DNA of 64,000 nt from Streptococcaceae bacterium (GTDB lineage Bacteria > Bacillota > Bacilli > Lactobacillales > Streptococcaceae): contig CABIZZ010000001.1 of NCBI GenBank assembly GCA_902363395.1, positions 434,001 to 498,000 of the forward strand. Direction: 5' to 3'. Positions 36,238-46,656 of this stretch are shown here, one piece after another. The notes below the pieces were generated by a model. That model was not told where the DNA came from, did not search any database, and saw nothing but the letters and a program-made list of their open reading frames with translations. Position 1 is the first letter of the stretch, and the number at the start of each line of letters is the position of its first letter. A program made the translations under genes and the position numbers.

Positions 36238-36806
36238 TGACTAAAGCGTTAATTTCGATTGACTACACCGTTGATTTTGTAGCGGATGAAGGTAAGCTAA
36301 CGGCAGGAGCTCCTGCACAAGCTATTTCTGAGAGCATTGCCCAGGTGACCCAGCTAGCCTTTGACCAAGGGGCCTATGTCTTTTTTGCGATTGATGCTCA
36401 TGATGTAGACGACCCCTTTCATCCAGAAAGCAAGCTCTTCCCACCTCATAATATCATTGGGACGAGTGGACGGGATTTGTATGGTCCCTTAGCTGATTTT
36501 TATCGGGAGCACAAAGCGGATTCACGCGTCTTTTGGATGGACAAGCGTCATTATTCTGCTTTTTCAGGAACTGATCTGGATATTCGCCTCCGGGAACGTG
36601 GCGTAGATACGGTTATTTTGACGGGAGTCTTAACGGACATTTGTGTCCTCCATACAGCAGTAGATGCCTATAATCTGGGCTATCAGATCGAAGTGGTCGC
36701 GCCTGCAGTGGCGTCGCTCACTCCTGAAAATCACCAGTTTGCTTTAAATCATTTCAAACATGTTTTGGGAGCAAAAGTGGTGAATGAACAATTAGAAGAA
36801 TTGTAA
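36237..36806 (+). CDS. pncA: Isochorismatase-family cysteine hydrolase, probable nicotinamidase
   Basis: The 189-residue protein has the cysteine hydrolase triad in outline: Asp in ISIDYTVDFV, Lys in WMDKRHYSAF and Cys in LTGVLTDICVLHTAVDA. FAIDAHDVDDPFHPESKLFPPH supplies metal-ligand residues. The closest match in my memory is the nicotinamidase-type protein that follows codY in streptococci, where it would recycle nicotinamide. The start overlaps the codY stop (TAATG), so it is part of the codY operon. Substrate is not proven by sequence. Confidence 0.82.
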   Translation: MTKALISIDYTVDFVADEGKLTAGAPAQAISESIAQVTQLAFDQGAYVFFAIDAHDVDDPFHPESKLFPPHNIIGTSGRDLYGPLADFYREHKADSRVFWMDKRHYSAFSGTDLDIRLRERGVDTVILTGVLTDICVLHTAVDAYNLGYQIEVVAPAVASLTPENHQFALNHFKHVLGAKVVNEQLEEL

Positions 36807-36810
36807 GATT

Positions 36811-36861
36811 AGAGTTCGAGGAGAATGGCCTAATGCCTAGCCTTCCTCGGACTCTATTTTC
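36811..36861 (+). terminator. Terminator after codY-pncA
   Basis: AGAGTTCGAGGA (36811-36822) pairs with TCCTCGGACTCT (36844-36855), followed by ATTTTCTT. Confidence 0.8.
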
Positions 36862-36942
36862 TTGCCAAACTACCGCATAAATACTAAAAATATGGTAAAA
36901 TAGAGGGTATTGAAAAATCATCATTTCACGAAAGGAAGCAAG

Positions 36943-37245
36943 ATGAAAATTACGCAAGAAGAGGTAACCCACGTTGCCAATCTTTCAAAATTGAAATTCT
37001 CTCCAGAAGAGACAGCTGAGTTTGCGACAACCTTATCGAAAATTGTCGACATGGTGGAATTGTTGGAAGAAGTGGACACAACCGGTGTTGCCCCAACAAC
37101 AACCATGGCGGATCGCAAGACCGTATTGCGTCCGGATGTTGCTGAAAAAGGGACGGACCGTGACCGCTTGTTTAAAAATGTACCTGAAAAAGATAACTAT
37201 TACATCAAGGTACCAGCTATCCTAGAAGATGGAGGAGATGCCTAA
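36943..37245 (+). CDS. gatC: Asp-tRNA(Asn)/Glu-tRNA(Gln) amidotransferase subunit C
   Basis: The 100-residue protein starts [20 protein letters not shown], a standard GatC beginning, and ends with [15 protein letters not shown]. GatC clamps GatA and GatB together. I start at ATG 36943 after AAAGGAAG; eleven in-frame codons upstream contain the ribosome-binding site. An extended -10 TGGTAAAAT lies near 36893-36901. The gene overlaps gatA by one base (TAATG). Confidence 0.96.
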   Translation: MKITQEEVTHVANLSKLKFSPEETAEFATTLSKIVDMVELLEEVDTTGVAPTTTMADRKTVLRPDVAEKGTDRDRLFKNVPEKDNYYIKVPAILEDGGDA

Positions 37246-38711
37246 TGTCATTCAACCATAAAACCATTGAAGAGTTGCACGACCTCCTTGTCTCTAAGGA
37301 AATTTCGGCAACGGAATTGACACAAGCGACGCTTGACGATATCAAGGCGCGTGAAGAAGCGGTTAATGCCTTTGTAACGGTGGCCGAAGAAGCTGCCCTT
37401 GCACAAGCCAAGGCTATTGATGAAAAAGGAATCGATGCAGACAACCTCCTGTCAGGGATTCCACTCGCTGTCAAAGACAATATCTCAACAGATGGCATCT
37501 TGACGACTGCGGCATCAAAAATGCTCTATAACTACGAGCCCATCTTTGATGCGACAGCTGTTGCCAATGCCAAAGCCAAAGATATGATTGTCATCGGGAA
37601 GACCAACATGGACGAGTTTGCCATGGGTGGATCTGGTGAAACTTCATATTATGGACCAACCAAGAATGCTTGGGATCACAGCAAGGTGCCTGGCGGATCT
37701 TCTAGTGGTTCTGCTGCAGCTGTAGCTTCAGGGCAAGTCCGTTTGTCTCTTGGTTCAGATACAGGTGGTTCTATCCGCCAACCTGCTGCCTTCAACGGGA
37801 TTGTTGGGCTTAAACCAACTTATGGAACAGTTTCTCGTTTCGGTCTCATTGCCTTTGGTAGCTCACTCGACCAAATTGGACCGTTTGCTCCAACCGTTAA
37901 AGAAAATGCCCTCTTGCTCAATGTTATTGCCAGTGAAGATGCCAAGGATTCAACATCTGCACCTGTTCGTGTAGCTGACTTTACTTCTAAGATTGGTCAA
38001 GACATCAAAGGCATGAAGATTGCCCTTCCGAAGGAATATCTTGGGGAAGGGATCGACCCAGAAGTCAAAGAAACCATCCTTAATGCGGCCAAACACTTTG
38101 AAAAATTGGGAGCAACTGTCGAAGAAGTTAGCCTGCCTCATTCTAAATACGGGGTTGCCGTTTACTACATCATCGCTTCATCTGAAGCTTCTTCAAACTT
38201 GCAACGTTTTGATGGTATTCGCTATGGTTTTCGTGCAGAAGATGCTAAAAACTTGGATGACATCTACGTGAACACTCGTAGCCAAGGCTTTGGTGATGAG
38301 GTTAAACGTCGGATCATGCTGGGTACCTTTAGTTTGTCATCTGGTTACTACGATGCCTACTATAAGAAAGCTGGCCAAGTTCGTACCCTCATTATCCAAG
38401 ACTTTGAAAAAGTCTTTGCAGATTATGACCTTATCCTTGGTCCAACCGCTCCAAGTGTAGCCTTTGATTTGGATTCGCTCAACCACGACCCGGTTGCCAT
38501 GTACCTGGCTGACCTCTTGACCATTCCAGTCAACTTGGCAGGTCTTCCAGGGATTTCGATTCCTGCAGGTTTTGCGCAAGGTCTTCCAGTTGGTTTGCAG
38601 TTGATTGGTCCCAAGTATTCTGAGGAGACTATCTACCAAGCCGCAGCGGCCTTTGAAGCAACGACGGATTACCACAAGCAACAACCCCTTATTTTCGGAG
38701 GTGATAATTAA
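37245..38711 (+). CDS. gatA: Asp/Glu-tRNA amidotransferase subunit A
   Basis: The 488-residue amidase-signature protein carries the Ser-cisSer-Lys triad: Lys in LAVKDNIS (about 78), the cis-Ser in [14 protein letters not shown] (about 153) and the nucleophile in [12 protein letters not shown] (about 177). GatA releases ammonia from glutamine for GatB. Start and stop share single bases with gatC and gatB, which gives tight coupling. Streptococci need this route to make Gln-tRNA. Confidence 0.97.
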   Translation: MSFNHKTIEELHDLLVSKEISATELTQATLDDIKAREEAVNAFVTVAEEAALAQAKAIDEKGIDADNLLSGIPLAVKDNISTDGILTTAASKMLYNYEPIFDATAVANAKAKDMIVIGKTNMDEFAMGGSGETSYYGPTKNAWDHSKVPGGSSSGSAAAVASGQVRLSLGSDTGGSIRQPAAFNGIVGLKPTYGTVSRFGLIAFGSSLDQIGPFAPTVKENALLLNVIASEDAKDSTSAPVRVADFTSKIGQDIKGMKIALPKEYLGEGIDPEVKETILNAAKHFEKLGATVEEVSLPHSKYGVAVYYIIASSEASSNLQRFDGIRYGFRAEDAKNLDDIYVNTRSQGFGDEVKRRIMLGTFSLSSGYYDAYYKKAGQVRTLIIQDFEKVFADYDLILGPTAPSVAFDLDSLNHDPVAMYLADLLTIPVNLAGLPGISIPAGFAQGLPVGLQLIGPKYSEETIYQAAAAFEATTDYHKQQPLIFGGDN

Positions 38712-40153
38712 TGAATTTTGAAACAGTCATCGGACTTGAAGTCCACGTTGAATTGAATACAAACTCAAAAATTTTCTCACCAACCTCTGCTCACTTTGGG
38801 AACGAGCAAAATGCCAATACCAATGTGATTGACTGGTCTTTCCCAGGGGTGCTTCCTGTCTTGAACAAGGGTGTTGTGGATGCTGGTATCAAGGCTGCTT
38901 TGGCGCTGAATATGGATATCCACCAGCACATGCACTTTGACCGTAAGAACTATTTCTACCCTGATAATCCAAAGGCCTACCAGATTTCGCAATTTGACGA
39001 GCCAATCGGATATAACGGTTGGATTGAAGTGCAATTGGAAGACGGCTCAACTAAGAAAATCGGGATTGAACGTGCCCACTTGGAAGAAGATGCCGGTAAG
39101 AACACGCACGGAACAGACGGTTTCTCTTATGTAGACCTCAACCGTCAAGGGGTCCCATTGATCGAAATCGTATCTGAAGCAGACATGCGTTCTCCTGAAG
39201 AAGCCTACGCTTATTTGACAGCTTTGAAAGAAGTCATCCAGTACACTGGAATTTCAGACGTTAAGATGGAAGAAGGATCGATGCGGGTCGATGCCAACAT
39301 TTCCCTTCGCCCATACGGTCAAGAGGAATTTGGTACCAAGACGGAGTTGAAGAACTTGAACTCTTTCTCAAACGTCCGTAAAGGTCTTGAATACGAAGTG
39401 GAGCGTCAAGCGAAAATCTTGCGTTCAGGTGGTGTCATTCGTCAAGAAACACGCCGTTACGATGAAGCCAACAAGAGCACGATTCTTATGCGTGTCAAAG
39501 AAGGAGCTGCGGATTACCGTTACTTCCCAGAACCAGACCTTCCATTGTTTGAAATCTCAGATGAGTGGATTGAGGAAATGCGTACAGAGTTGCCAGAGTT
39601 TCCAAAAGACCGTCGTGCTCGTTATGTGGCAGAGCTTGGCTTGTCTGACTATGATGCCAACCAATTGACAGCTACGAAAGTTACTTCTGACTTCTTTGAA
39701 GCAGCTGTAGCCCTTGGTGGCGATGCCAAACAAGTGTCTAACTGGCTCCAAGGTGAAGTGGCGCAATTCTTGAACGCAGAAGGCAAAACTTTGGAAGAAA
39801 TCCAATTGACACCAGAAAATTTGGTTGAAATGATTGCCATCATCGAAGATGGAACCATTTCATCTAAGATTGCCAAGAAAGTTTTCGTTCACTTGGCGAA
39901 AAACGGTGGTGGTGCGCGTGAATACGTCGAAAAAGCCGGATTGGTACAGATTTCAGACCCTGAAGTCTTGATCCCAATCATCCACCAAGTCTTTGCAGAC
40001 AACGAAGCAGCCGTAGCCGACTTCAAGTCAGGGAAGCGGAATGCGGACAAGGCCTTCACCGGCTTCCTTATGAAAGCAACCAAAGGCCAAGCCAACCCAC
40101 AAGTAGCTCTTAAACTACTTGCCCAAGAATTGGCGAAGTTGAAAGAAGACTAA
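38711..40153 (+). CDS. gatB: Asp/Glu-tRNA amidotransferase subunit B
   Basis: The 480-residue protein begins [20 protein letters not shown] and includes [19 protein letters not shown], both GatB hallmarks; the C-terminal YqeY-like tail domain (from about 410) binds tRNA. GatB phosphorylates and amidates the mischarged Glu or Asp on tRNA. Last gene of gatCAB, followed after a few bases by a terminator. Confidence 0.98.
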   Translation: MNFETVIGLEVHVELNTNSKIFSPTSAHFGNEQNANTNVIDWSFPGVLPVLNKGVVDAGIKAALALNMDIHQHMHFDRKNYFYPDNPKAYQISQFDEPIGYNGWIEVQLEDGSTKKIGIERAHLEEDAGKNTHGTDGFSYVDLNRQGVPLIEIVSEADMRSPEEAYAYLTALKEVIQYTGISDVKMEEGSMRVDANISLRPYGQEEFGTKTELKNLNSFSNVRKGLEYEVERQAKILRSGGVIRQETRRYDEANKSTILMRVKEGAADYRYFPEPDLPLFEISDEWIEEMRTELPEFPKDRRARYVAELGLSDYDANQLTATKVTSDFFEAAVALGGDAKQVSNWLQGEVAQFLNAEGKTLEEIQLTPENLVEMIAIIEDGTISSKIAKKVFVHLAKNGGGAREYVEKAGLVQISDPEVLIPIIHQVFADNEAAVADFKSGKRNADKAFTGFLMKATKGQANPQVALKLLAQELAKLKED

Positions 40154-40161
40154 TAGAGAAA

Positions 40162-40187
40162 AAAACCAGCCGAGAGGTTGGTTTTTA
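40162..40187 (+). terminator. Terminator after gatCAB
   Basis: AAACCAGCC pairs with GGTTGGTTT (one G-U pair) around GAGA, then TTT. Confidence 0.85.
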
Positions 40188-40253
40188 CTATCCATAAAAT
40201 TGTGTTAGAATAGGAAAGATCATTCCATATCAACTGGTATTAGGAGAAGTTAC

Positions 40254-40634
40254 ATGAACAAATTTTTAAGAGTCTTATTTGTCCTGGTTATCATCGCCAT
40301 GTCTGGAGCGATTATCTTTCAGCTCTTCTTTCCAACTTATATGGGAAGTCATTCGGGATATGGTATTTCTGTCGGTTGGCAACGGGAGATTGGGATTTGG
40401 AATGTGGCAGTTCTTGTGATTCTCATTGCTGTTAATCTCAAATATGATTGGTTTTATCTTCGTACGGTTTTATTGGCCTTGATCATTGGTGGGCTTGGGA
40501 TTGGGACCAATCATTTATTTGCTTATCTCAACTATCATTTGCCAGTAAATGCTATTGGAGCTTTTGAAAATTATCTTCTTGTTCTGGGCTGGATTGTCAG
40601 TTGGAAATTAGAGTCATCTCGGACCGATAATTAA
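40254..40634 (+). CDS. Small membrane protein, unknown function
   Basis: The 126-residue protein has four hydrophobic segments (about 5-27, 47-60, 70-88, 104-118) joined by short loops. An uncleaved N-terminal helix follows MNKFLRV. I recognise no named family. TAGGAGAAG precedes the ATG and an extended-type promoter may lie at 40199-40210. It is isolated between gatB and a dehydrogenase, so neighbours give no hint of its job. Confidence 0.7.
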   Translation: MNKFLRVLFVLVIIAMSGAIIFQLFFPTYMGSHSGYGISVGWQREIGIWNVAVLVILIAVNLKYDWFYLRTVLLALIIGGLGIGTNHLFAYLNYHLPVNAIGAFENYLLVLGWIVSWKLESSRTDN

Positions 40635-40742
40635 GATATTAACCGTCTGTTTCTTCTTGACAAAGTTTGTGAAAGGGTTTACAATATGGTTGTCGGGTTT
40701 CCTGAAAGGGAATTGCAATTCATGGAAAAATAGGAGTATCAT

Positions 40743-41783
40743 ATGGAAACAATGAAAGCTGCCCGCTGGCATGGTAAGAAGGACGTTCGTATCGAAGAAG
40801 TAGAAGTCCCTAAAGTACAACCTCATCAAGTAAAGGTTGCGGTCAAATTCACAGGAATCTGTGGGACAGACTTGCATGAATACTTGGATGGACCAATCTT
40901 CATTCCAACAGAAGAGCATGTTTATTCTGGTCAAAAAGCACCCGTTACCCTCGGTCACGAGTTTGCTGGAGAAATTGTTGAGGTTGGAAGCGATGTGACT
41001 CGTGTCAAAGTCGGTGATCGTGTGACAATTGAGCCAATTTTGGCAAAACACAACTTAATCGGTGATTATAACCTTGATCCAAACTTGAACTTCGTCGGTC
41101 TTGCGGCAGATGGTGGGTTTGCTAAATACTGTGTCCTAGATGGAGATTTAGTCCATGTGATTCCAGATAGCTTGAGCTATGAGCAAGCAGCGCTTACAGA
41201 ACCTGCTGCTGTGGCTGTTTATGCAGTTCGTCAATCTGCTTTGAAAACAGGGGATACAGCTGTTATCTTTGGTTTAGGTCCAATCGGTCTCTTGATCGTG
41301 GAAGCCCTTCGTGCAGCAGGAGCATCAAAAATCTATGCAGTTGAATTGTCTCCTGAACGTCAAGCAAAAGCAGAAGAGCTAGGTGCCATTGTAGTTCGTC
41401 CAGAAGAAAGTGAATCAATCGTTGAAGCCATTCATCGCTTGACGGATGGTGGAGCGGATGTGTCTTATGAAGTCACTGGGGTTCCAGTTGTTTTAGGTCA
41501 AGCCCTTGCAGCTGTTCATAAAGCTGGGGAATGTATGGTCGTCTCTATCTGGGAACGTGAAGCCAGCATCAATCCAAATGAATTCGCCATTCAAGAAAAG
41601 ACTCTTAAAGGGATTATCGCTTATCGCCACATCTTCCCTAAAGTATTGGAATTGATGGAACAAGGCTACTTCTCTGCTGAAAAATTGGTTACCAAGAAAA
41701 TCAAATTGGAAAATATTGTTCAAGATGGCTTTATCGAATTAACGCAAGATAAATCGCAAATCAAGATTTTGGTTGAGCCATAA
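40743..41783 (+). CDS. bdhA: Zinc-dependent alcohol dehydrogenase, 2,3-butanediol dehydrogenase type
   Basis: The 346-residue protein belongs to the zinc MDR family. The catalytic zinc site is seen in GICGTDLHEY and TLGHEFAGEIVEVG, and the NAD-binding Rossmann motif in VIFGLGPIGLLIVEAL. The usual four-cysteine structural zinc lobe is missing: the loop after EPILAKHNL has no Cys cluster, as in Bacillus BdhA-like enzymes lacking it or as a divergent trait. Best reading is a (R,R)-butanediol/acetoin dehydrogenase, with sorbitol-type enzymes as the alternative. TAGGAG precedes the ATG. Monocistronic. Confidence 0.82.
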   Translation: METMKAARWHGKKDVRIEEVEVPKVQPHQVKVAVKFTGICGTDLHEYLDGPIFIPTEEHVYSGQKAPVTLGHEFAGEIVEVGSDVTRVKVGDRVTIEPILAKHNLIGDYNLDPNLNFVGLAADGGFAKYCVLDGDLVHVIPDSLSYEQAALTEPAAVAVYAVRQSALKTGDTAVIFGLGPIGLLIVEALRAAGASKIYAVELSPERQAKAEELGAIVVRPEESESIVEAIHRLTDGGADVSYEVTGVPVVLGQALAAVHKAGECMVVSIWEREASINPNEFAIQEKTLKGIIAYRHIFPKVLELMEQGYFSAEKLVTKKIKLENIVQDGFIELTQDKSQIKILVEP

Positions 41784-41802
41784 ATTAGTATATTTTATGA
41801 AT

Positions 41803-41832
41803 AAAACCAGTCCATTTGGGCTGGTTTTTTTT
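41803..41832 (+). terminator. Terminator after bdhA
   Basis: AAAACCAG (41803-41810) pairs with CTGGTTTT (41821-41828) and is followed by further T residues. Confidence 0.85.
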
Positions 41833-41867
41833 ACTAGGGAGGACAATATAAAAAGATAGTATAAATT

Positions 41868-41906
41868 AAGAAAACGCTTGCATAAAAAATTCTTACATGC
41901 TATACT
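41868..41906 (+). promoter_or_regulatory. pulA promoter with overlapping cre site
   Basis: -35 TTGCAT (41878-41883), 17 bases, -10 TATACT (41901-41906). The 15 bases 41868-41882 (AAGAAAACGCTTGCA) fit the CcpA cre consensus WTGNAANCGNWNNCW with one mismatch and cover the -35, so CcpA binding would repress pulA on preferred sugars. Confidence 0.7.
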
Positions 41907-41938
41907 GGTTGAACACTAATCATTTTAAGGAGACAGAT

Positions 41939-44900
41939 ATGAAACAGAAACCTTCTGTGTCAGGCGATAAACAAGTCGTCTATGCGATTCGTCGATTGAA
42001 AAATGGCGTTGGTTCGGTGGTGATTGCGACGAGCTTGGCTTTATTAACAGCCTTTGCTGGTCCAGTCAGTGCGGATGAGGTGGGCAATACCCCCGCACCA
42101 GCTTCAGAAGTGGTGACATCCCCGTCAAATGAAGCAAGCACTTCTTCATCGGATGTGAAACCAGCTACGAACACTGAGACAAGTGAAACCCCAAAAGTGG
42201 CGGAAGAAAGTGTCACTGCGCCTGAAAATGTAAGCGCCCTCACTGAAGGAGTGGCTTCTCCTCAGTCTGTGAAGGCAGAGGAGCCTATTGCTGATCAGAC
42301 TATCCGGATTCACGTGAAAAAACTACCAGAAGAAAACAAGGAAACTCAGGGGCTCTGGACCTGGGATGATGTTGAAAAGCCTTCGGAAAACTGGCCGACG
42401 GGTGCTCAATCCTTTAAGGATGCAAAGACAGATGACTACGGCTATTATCTAGATGTCAAGCTTAAAAATGATCAGGCTAAGAAGATTAGCTTCCTCATCA
42501 ACAATGTTAAAGGGGACAATATCACAGGGGACAAGTCCATTGAATTGCTCTCTCCAAAAATGAATGAAGCTTGGTTGGATGACAAATTTAAAGTCTATTC
42601 TTATCAGCCTCAAGCAGAGGGAACGGTCAGAGTCAATTACTATCGGACAGATGGAAATTATGATAAAAAATCTCTCTGGTATTGGGGAGATGTAGAGAAT
42701 CCGAGCAGTGCTGCCTGGCCGGATGGGACAGATTTTGTAGCGACAGGGAAATACGGTCGTTACATTGATATCCCCCTAAAGGAAGCTGCAAAAGAATTTG
42801 GTTTCTTATTATTGGATGAGAGTAAGTCTGGAGACGATGTGAAAATTCGACAAGAAGATTATAAATTTGCTGATTTGAAGAACCACAGCCAGATTTTCTT
42901 ACGGGACGATGATCCGACTGTTTACACCAACCCATACTATGTCAACGATATCCGTATGACGGGTGCCCAGCATGTCGGTAAGGAAAAGATTGAAGCCAGC
43001 TTTTCGACCTTGGCGGGAGCACAGAAAGAAGAATTGCTCAAGCGGACCAAGATCACAGATGCTCAAGGAAATTCTGTCACCATTAAGGATCTTCTTTTAG
43101 ATGAAGCAGGGAAGAAAGTAACCTATACGGGGGATTTCTCTCAGGTTGATCAATCCTATACGGTTCAATACGACAATGACCGCTTTACAACCAAAATGAA
43201 CTGGCGCCTCAAGGATGAGGCTTATAGCTATGATGGAACTCTCGGATCTCATCTTCATGAAGCAGGTAATAAAGTGGATCTCACCCTCTGGTCACCAAGT
43301 GCGGACAAGGTATCTGTTGTCGTCTATGATAAGAACGATTCTGAAAAACTAGTTGGCCGTGTGGCTCTAGAAAAAGGGGAGCGAGGAACTTGGAAGCAGA
43401 CTCTTTCTGCTGATTCAGGACTGGATATCCAAGATTATACGGGCTATTTCTACCAGTATGAAATTGAACGCCAAGGGAAGACCTTCACTGTCCTTGATCC
43501 GTATGCCAAATCGTTGGCAGCTTGGAACAGTGAATTGTCCAAGACAGATGATGTCCATAAGGTAGCAAAAGCAGCCTTTGTAGATCCAAGTAGATTAGGT
43601 CCGAGTGACTTAACCTATGCGTCCATTCCAAACTTCAAGAAACGGGAAGATGCCATCATCTATGAAGCCCATGTCCGCGACTTCACTTCTGATCCGGCTT
43701 TAGCGTCAGAGCTTAAGAGCCAGTTTGGGACCTTTGCTTCCTTTGTTGAAAAATTGGATTACCTCAAAGACCTTGGTGTAACGCACGTTCAACTCTTACC
43801 AGTTCTGTCTTATTACCATGTCAATGAATTAAAAAATAGCGAGCGCTTGTTAGAGTATGCATCAAGCAATAGCAACTACAACTGGGGCTATGATCCACAG
43901 AACTACTTCGCCTTGTCAGGGATGTATTCAACAGATCCAAGCAATCCTCAAAAACGGATTGAAGAATTCAAAAATTTGGTCAATGAAATCCACAAACGTG
44001 GAATGGGAGTGGTACTAGATGTTGTCTATAACCACACAGCTAACGTGGACATCTTTGAGGATATCGAGCCGAATTACTATCATTTCATGGATGCGGACGG
44101 TACGCCTCGGACAAGCTTTGGTGGTGGACGCTTGGGAACAACTCACTACATGTCCAAACGGGTCTTGGTTGATTCAATCAAGTATTTAGTGGATACATAT
44201 AAGGTGGATGGTTTCCGATTTGACATGATGGGAGACCATGATGCAGCCTCTATCGAAGAAGCCTACAAGGCAGCCCGGGCTCTGAATCCAAATCTCATCA
44301 TGTTGGGAGAAGGCTGGGTGACCTATGCAGGTGATGAAAACAGCCCAGTACAACCAGCTGACCAATCCTGGATGAAGAAAACAGATACTGTTGCAGTATT
44401 CTCAGATGATGTTCGAAACAATCTAAAATCTGGCTATCCAAATGAGGGGCAACCTGCCTTTATCACCAATGGGAAACGGAAAATTGCGACTATCTTTAAG
44501 AATCTCATCGCACAACCAACCAACTTTGAGGCAGATAGTCCAGGTGATGTTATCCAATACATTGCAGCTCATGATAACTTGACCCTCTTTGATATTATCG
44601 CTCAGTCTATCAAGAAGGACCCTAGTATCCCAGCTAATAATGCAGAGATTCATCGTCGCTTGCGTCTAGGAAACCTGCTCGTTCTGACAGCCCAAGGAAC
44701 ACCGTTCCTTCATTCTGGTCAGGAATATGGTCGAACCAAGCAATTCAAGGATCCAGCTTACCGCACGCCTGTTTCCGATGACAAGGTTCCAAACAAATCT
44801 CATTTATTAGTAGATGAAAATGGAAAACCATTTGACTACCCTTACTTCATCCACGATTCTTATGACTCAAGCGATGCCATCAACCACTTTGATTGGGAAA

Positions 44901-45586
44901 AAGCAACCAATGAAGCCCTCTATCCAGAGAATACGCGCTCTCGCGCCTTCACCAAAGGATTGATTGCCCTTCGTAAGTCAACAGACGCCTTCCGCATGGA
45001 TAACATGGAAGAAGTGAAGAACCGCGTCAAGCTCTTGACGATTCCAGGTGAGAATGGAGTTGAAGAAGAGGATCAGGTGATTGGCTACCAAATCACAGCA
45101 AGTAATGGAGAAGTATACTTGGTGTTAGTCAATGCGGATACCAAGGCGCGTGACTTTGCATTAGGAACGGACCTCGAACGCTTTAGAAAGGCAGATGTTC
45201 TAGTGGATGGTGAACGCGCAGGTGTGATCCATTTGACCGATCCAAAAGGAATTTCTTGGACAGAAACAGGACTTCGACTAGATGCATTAACGGCTACCGT
45301 TCTGCGACTTCCGGTTCAAGGTGCTTTTGTAGCTCCTGCAGTCTTGGGAAAACCAGAATATCTCCTAACAGAGCAAGACCTGACCCCTCAAGTTGATGCC
45401 TTATCTCATCAGGACCTAGAACAACCAATCAAAGATTTCATCGTCAAAGAAAAACCATCATCAGAGAAAACAGACGAGTTGCCTGCTACAGGAGAACAAT
45501 CGTCCGGACTTGCTAGCCTTGCTGGCCTCTCCCTCTTGACAGGTCTTGGATTTGGCATGATGAAAAAAGGAAGAAAAGAAGAGTAG
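41939..45586 (+). CDS. pulA: Cell-wall-anchored pullulanase
   Basis: The 1215-residue protein has a YSIRK-like signal (YAIRRLKNGVGSVVIA, 15-30; likely cleavage after residue 45), a Ser/Thr/Pro-rich linker, two CBM41 starch-binding modules in tandem (about 130-240 and 242-345, each with a LWxWxDVExPS motif), a CBM48-type domain and a GH13 catalytic domain. Pul-type YNWGYDP, VVLDVVYNHT, nucleophile Asp 762, acid/base Glu 791 and Asp 879 are visible. It ends with LPATG (about 1181), a membrane helix and a basic tail for sortase A. It cuts alpha-1,6 links in glycogen-like glucans. ATG 41939 follows AAGGAGA. Confidence 0.96.
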   Translation: MKQKPSVSGDKQVVYAIRRLKNGVGSVVIATSLALLTAFAGPVSADEVGNTPAPASEVVTSPSNEASTSSSDVKPATNTETSETPKVAEESVTAPENVSALTEGVASPQSVKAEEPIADQTIRIHVKKLPEENKETQGLWTWDDVEKPSENWPTGAQSFKDAKTDDYGYYLDVKLKNDQAKKISFLINNVKGDNITGDKSIELLSPKMNEAWLDDKFKVYSYQPQAEGTVRVNYYRTDGNYDKKSLWYWGDVENPSSAAWPDGTDFVATGKYGRYIDIPLKEAAKEFGFLLLDESKSGDDVKIRQEDYKFADLKNHSQIFLRDDDPTVYTNPYYVNDIRMTGAQHVGKEKIEASFSTLAGAQKEELLKRTKITDAQGNSVTIKDLLLDEAGKKVTYTGDFSQVDQSYTVQYDNDRFTTKMNWRLKDEAYSYDGTLGSHLHEAGNKVDLTLWSPSADKVSVVVYDKNDSEKLVGRVALEKGERGTWKQTLSADSGLDIQDYTGYFYQYEIERQGKTFTVLDPYAKSLAAWNSELSKTDDVHKVAKAAFVDPSRLGPSDLTYASIPNFKKREDAIIYEAHVRDFTSDPALASELKSQFGTFASFVEKLDYLKDLGVTHVQLLPVLSYYHVNELKNSERLLEYASSNSNYNWGYDPQNYFALSGMYSTDPSNPQKRIEEFKNLVNEIHKRGMGVVLDVVYNHTANVDIFEDIEPNYYHFMDADGTPRTSFGGGRLGTTHYMSKRVLVDSIKYLVDTYKVDGFRFDMMGDHDAASIEEAYKAARALNPNLIMLGEGWVTYAGDENSPVQPADQSWMKKTDTVAVFSDDVRNNLKSGYPNEGQPAFITNGKRKIATIFKNLIAQPTNFEADSPGDVIQYIAAHDNLTLFDIIAQSIKKDPSIPANNAEIHRRLRLGNLLVLTAQGTPFLHSGQEYGRTKQFKDPAYRTPVSDDKVPNKSHLLVDENGKPFDYPYFIHDSYDSSDAINHFDWEKATNEALYPENTRSRAFTKGLIALRKSTDAFRMDNMEEVKNRVKLLTIPGENGVEEEDQVIGYQITASNGEVYLVLVNADTKARDFALGTDLERFRKADVLVDGERAGVIHLTDPKGISWTETGLRLDALTATVLRLPVQGAFVAPAVLGKPEYLLTEQDLTPQVDALSHQDLEQPIKDFIVKEKPSSEKTDELPATGEQSSGLASLAGLSLLTGLGFGMMKKGRKEE

Positions 45587-45630
45587 TTTCTTCTTCATCT
45601 AGGGTTTAAAATAGTTTATAAATCCAATAA

Positions 45631-45656
45631 AAATCAGCCCTTTTGGGCTGGTTTTT
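45631..45656 (+). terminator. Terminator after pulA
   Basis: ATCAGCCC pairs with GGGCTGGT around TTTT, then a T tract. Confidence 0.85.
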
Positions 45657-45710
45657 GTGATAGAATAGAGAAGAAGTCGAGTACTGTATTAATTCGTTTT
45701 GGGAGGCAAC

Positions 45711-46622
45711 ATGTCTACATCTTTCAAAGGAACCTTGATGACCGTGATTGCTGGGATTGCCTGGGGGCTTTCTGGAGTCAGTGGGCAATATTTGATGGCA
45801 CATGGTTTTTCGGCCATTATCTTGACCAATATTCGCCTGCTGATTGCAGGTGCCGTCCTCCTTCTCTTTGCTTATCTGTCCGATAAAGAGAAGTTTGTTG
45901 CCTTTTTTAAGGATAAAAGCTCTTATATCTCTTTGATTCTCTTCGCATTTTTGGGCTTGCTATTGACTCAGTTGACCTATCTGATCGCTATTGCAGAAAC
46001 CAATGCTGGAACTGCAACAGTGCTTCAATACGTTTGCCCAGTTGGTGTTTTAGCCTATACCTGCATCAAGGATCGCGTAGGGCCTACTGTCTCAGAGATT
46101 GCTTCCATGCTGTTAGCAATTGGGGGGACCTTCTTGATTGCAACCCATGGACAGTTGAATCAATTGGCTATTACGCCCAAGGGTCTAGGCTGGGGCTTGT
46201 TTTCGGCCTTTGCCTACGCTCTCTATATCATTTTACCCCTCAATTTAATCAAAAAATGGGGAAGCATGCTGGTCATTGGGGCGGGCATGCTCTTGCCTGG
46301 GATTCTCATGGTTCCTTTTAGTGGCTTGGTATCCTTTCAAGGACACTATTCTTCGGATAACCTCTGGGCCCTCTTTGGCTTGATTGTGTTAGGAACCATT
46401 TTTGCTTATACGGTCTTTCTTAAAGGGACTTCGATGGTTGGGGCAGTAAAGGGGAGTTTATTAGCTTCTATTGAGCCTATTTCCGCTGTATTTTTCGCCT
46501 ATATGATTATGAACGATCAATTCTATGCGATTGATTTTATAGGGATGGGGATGATCCTGCTAGCAGTTCTTCTGATCTCTCTAAAAGACCTCATCATTCA
46601 AAAAGAAAAAGGAATTCTATAA
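45711..46622 (+). CDS. EamA-family (DMT) metabolite exporter
   Basis: The 303-residue protein is two repeats of five membrane helices, the drug/metabolite transporter layout. GTLMTVIAGIAWGLSGVSGQYL opens the first half and GLGWGLFSAFAYALYIILPLNLI the second. Related proteins export amino acids or other metabolites; substrate unknown. ATG 45711 follows GGGAGG; an upstream TTG in frame is not needed. It is monocistronic and shares a bidirectional terminator with the next gene. Confidence 0.9.
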   Translation: MSTSFKGTLMTVIAGIAWGLSGVSGQYLMAHGFSAIILTNIRLLIAGAVLLLFAYLSDKEKFVAFFKDKSSYISLILFAFLGLLLTQLTYLIAIAETNAGTATVLQYVCPVGVLAYTCIKDRVGPTVSEIASMLLAIGGTFLIATHGQLNQLAITPKGLGWGLFSAFAYALYIILPLNLIKKWGSMLVIGAGMLLPGILMVPFSGLVSFQGHYSSDNLWALFGLIVLGTIFAYTVFLKGTSMVGAVKGSLLASIEPISAVFFAYMIMNDQFYAIDFIGMGMILLAVLLISLKDLIIQKEKGIL

Positions 46623-46656
46623 AAAAGATGCTGGGTGTTTACCCAACATCTTTTTT
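46621..46656. terminator. Bidirectional terminator
   Basis: AAAAAGATG-C-TGGGT pairs with ACCCA-A-CATCTTTTT around GTTT, with A and T tracts outside; it ends two convergent genes whose stop codons lie within its edges. Confidence 0.9.
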
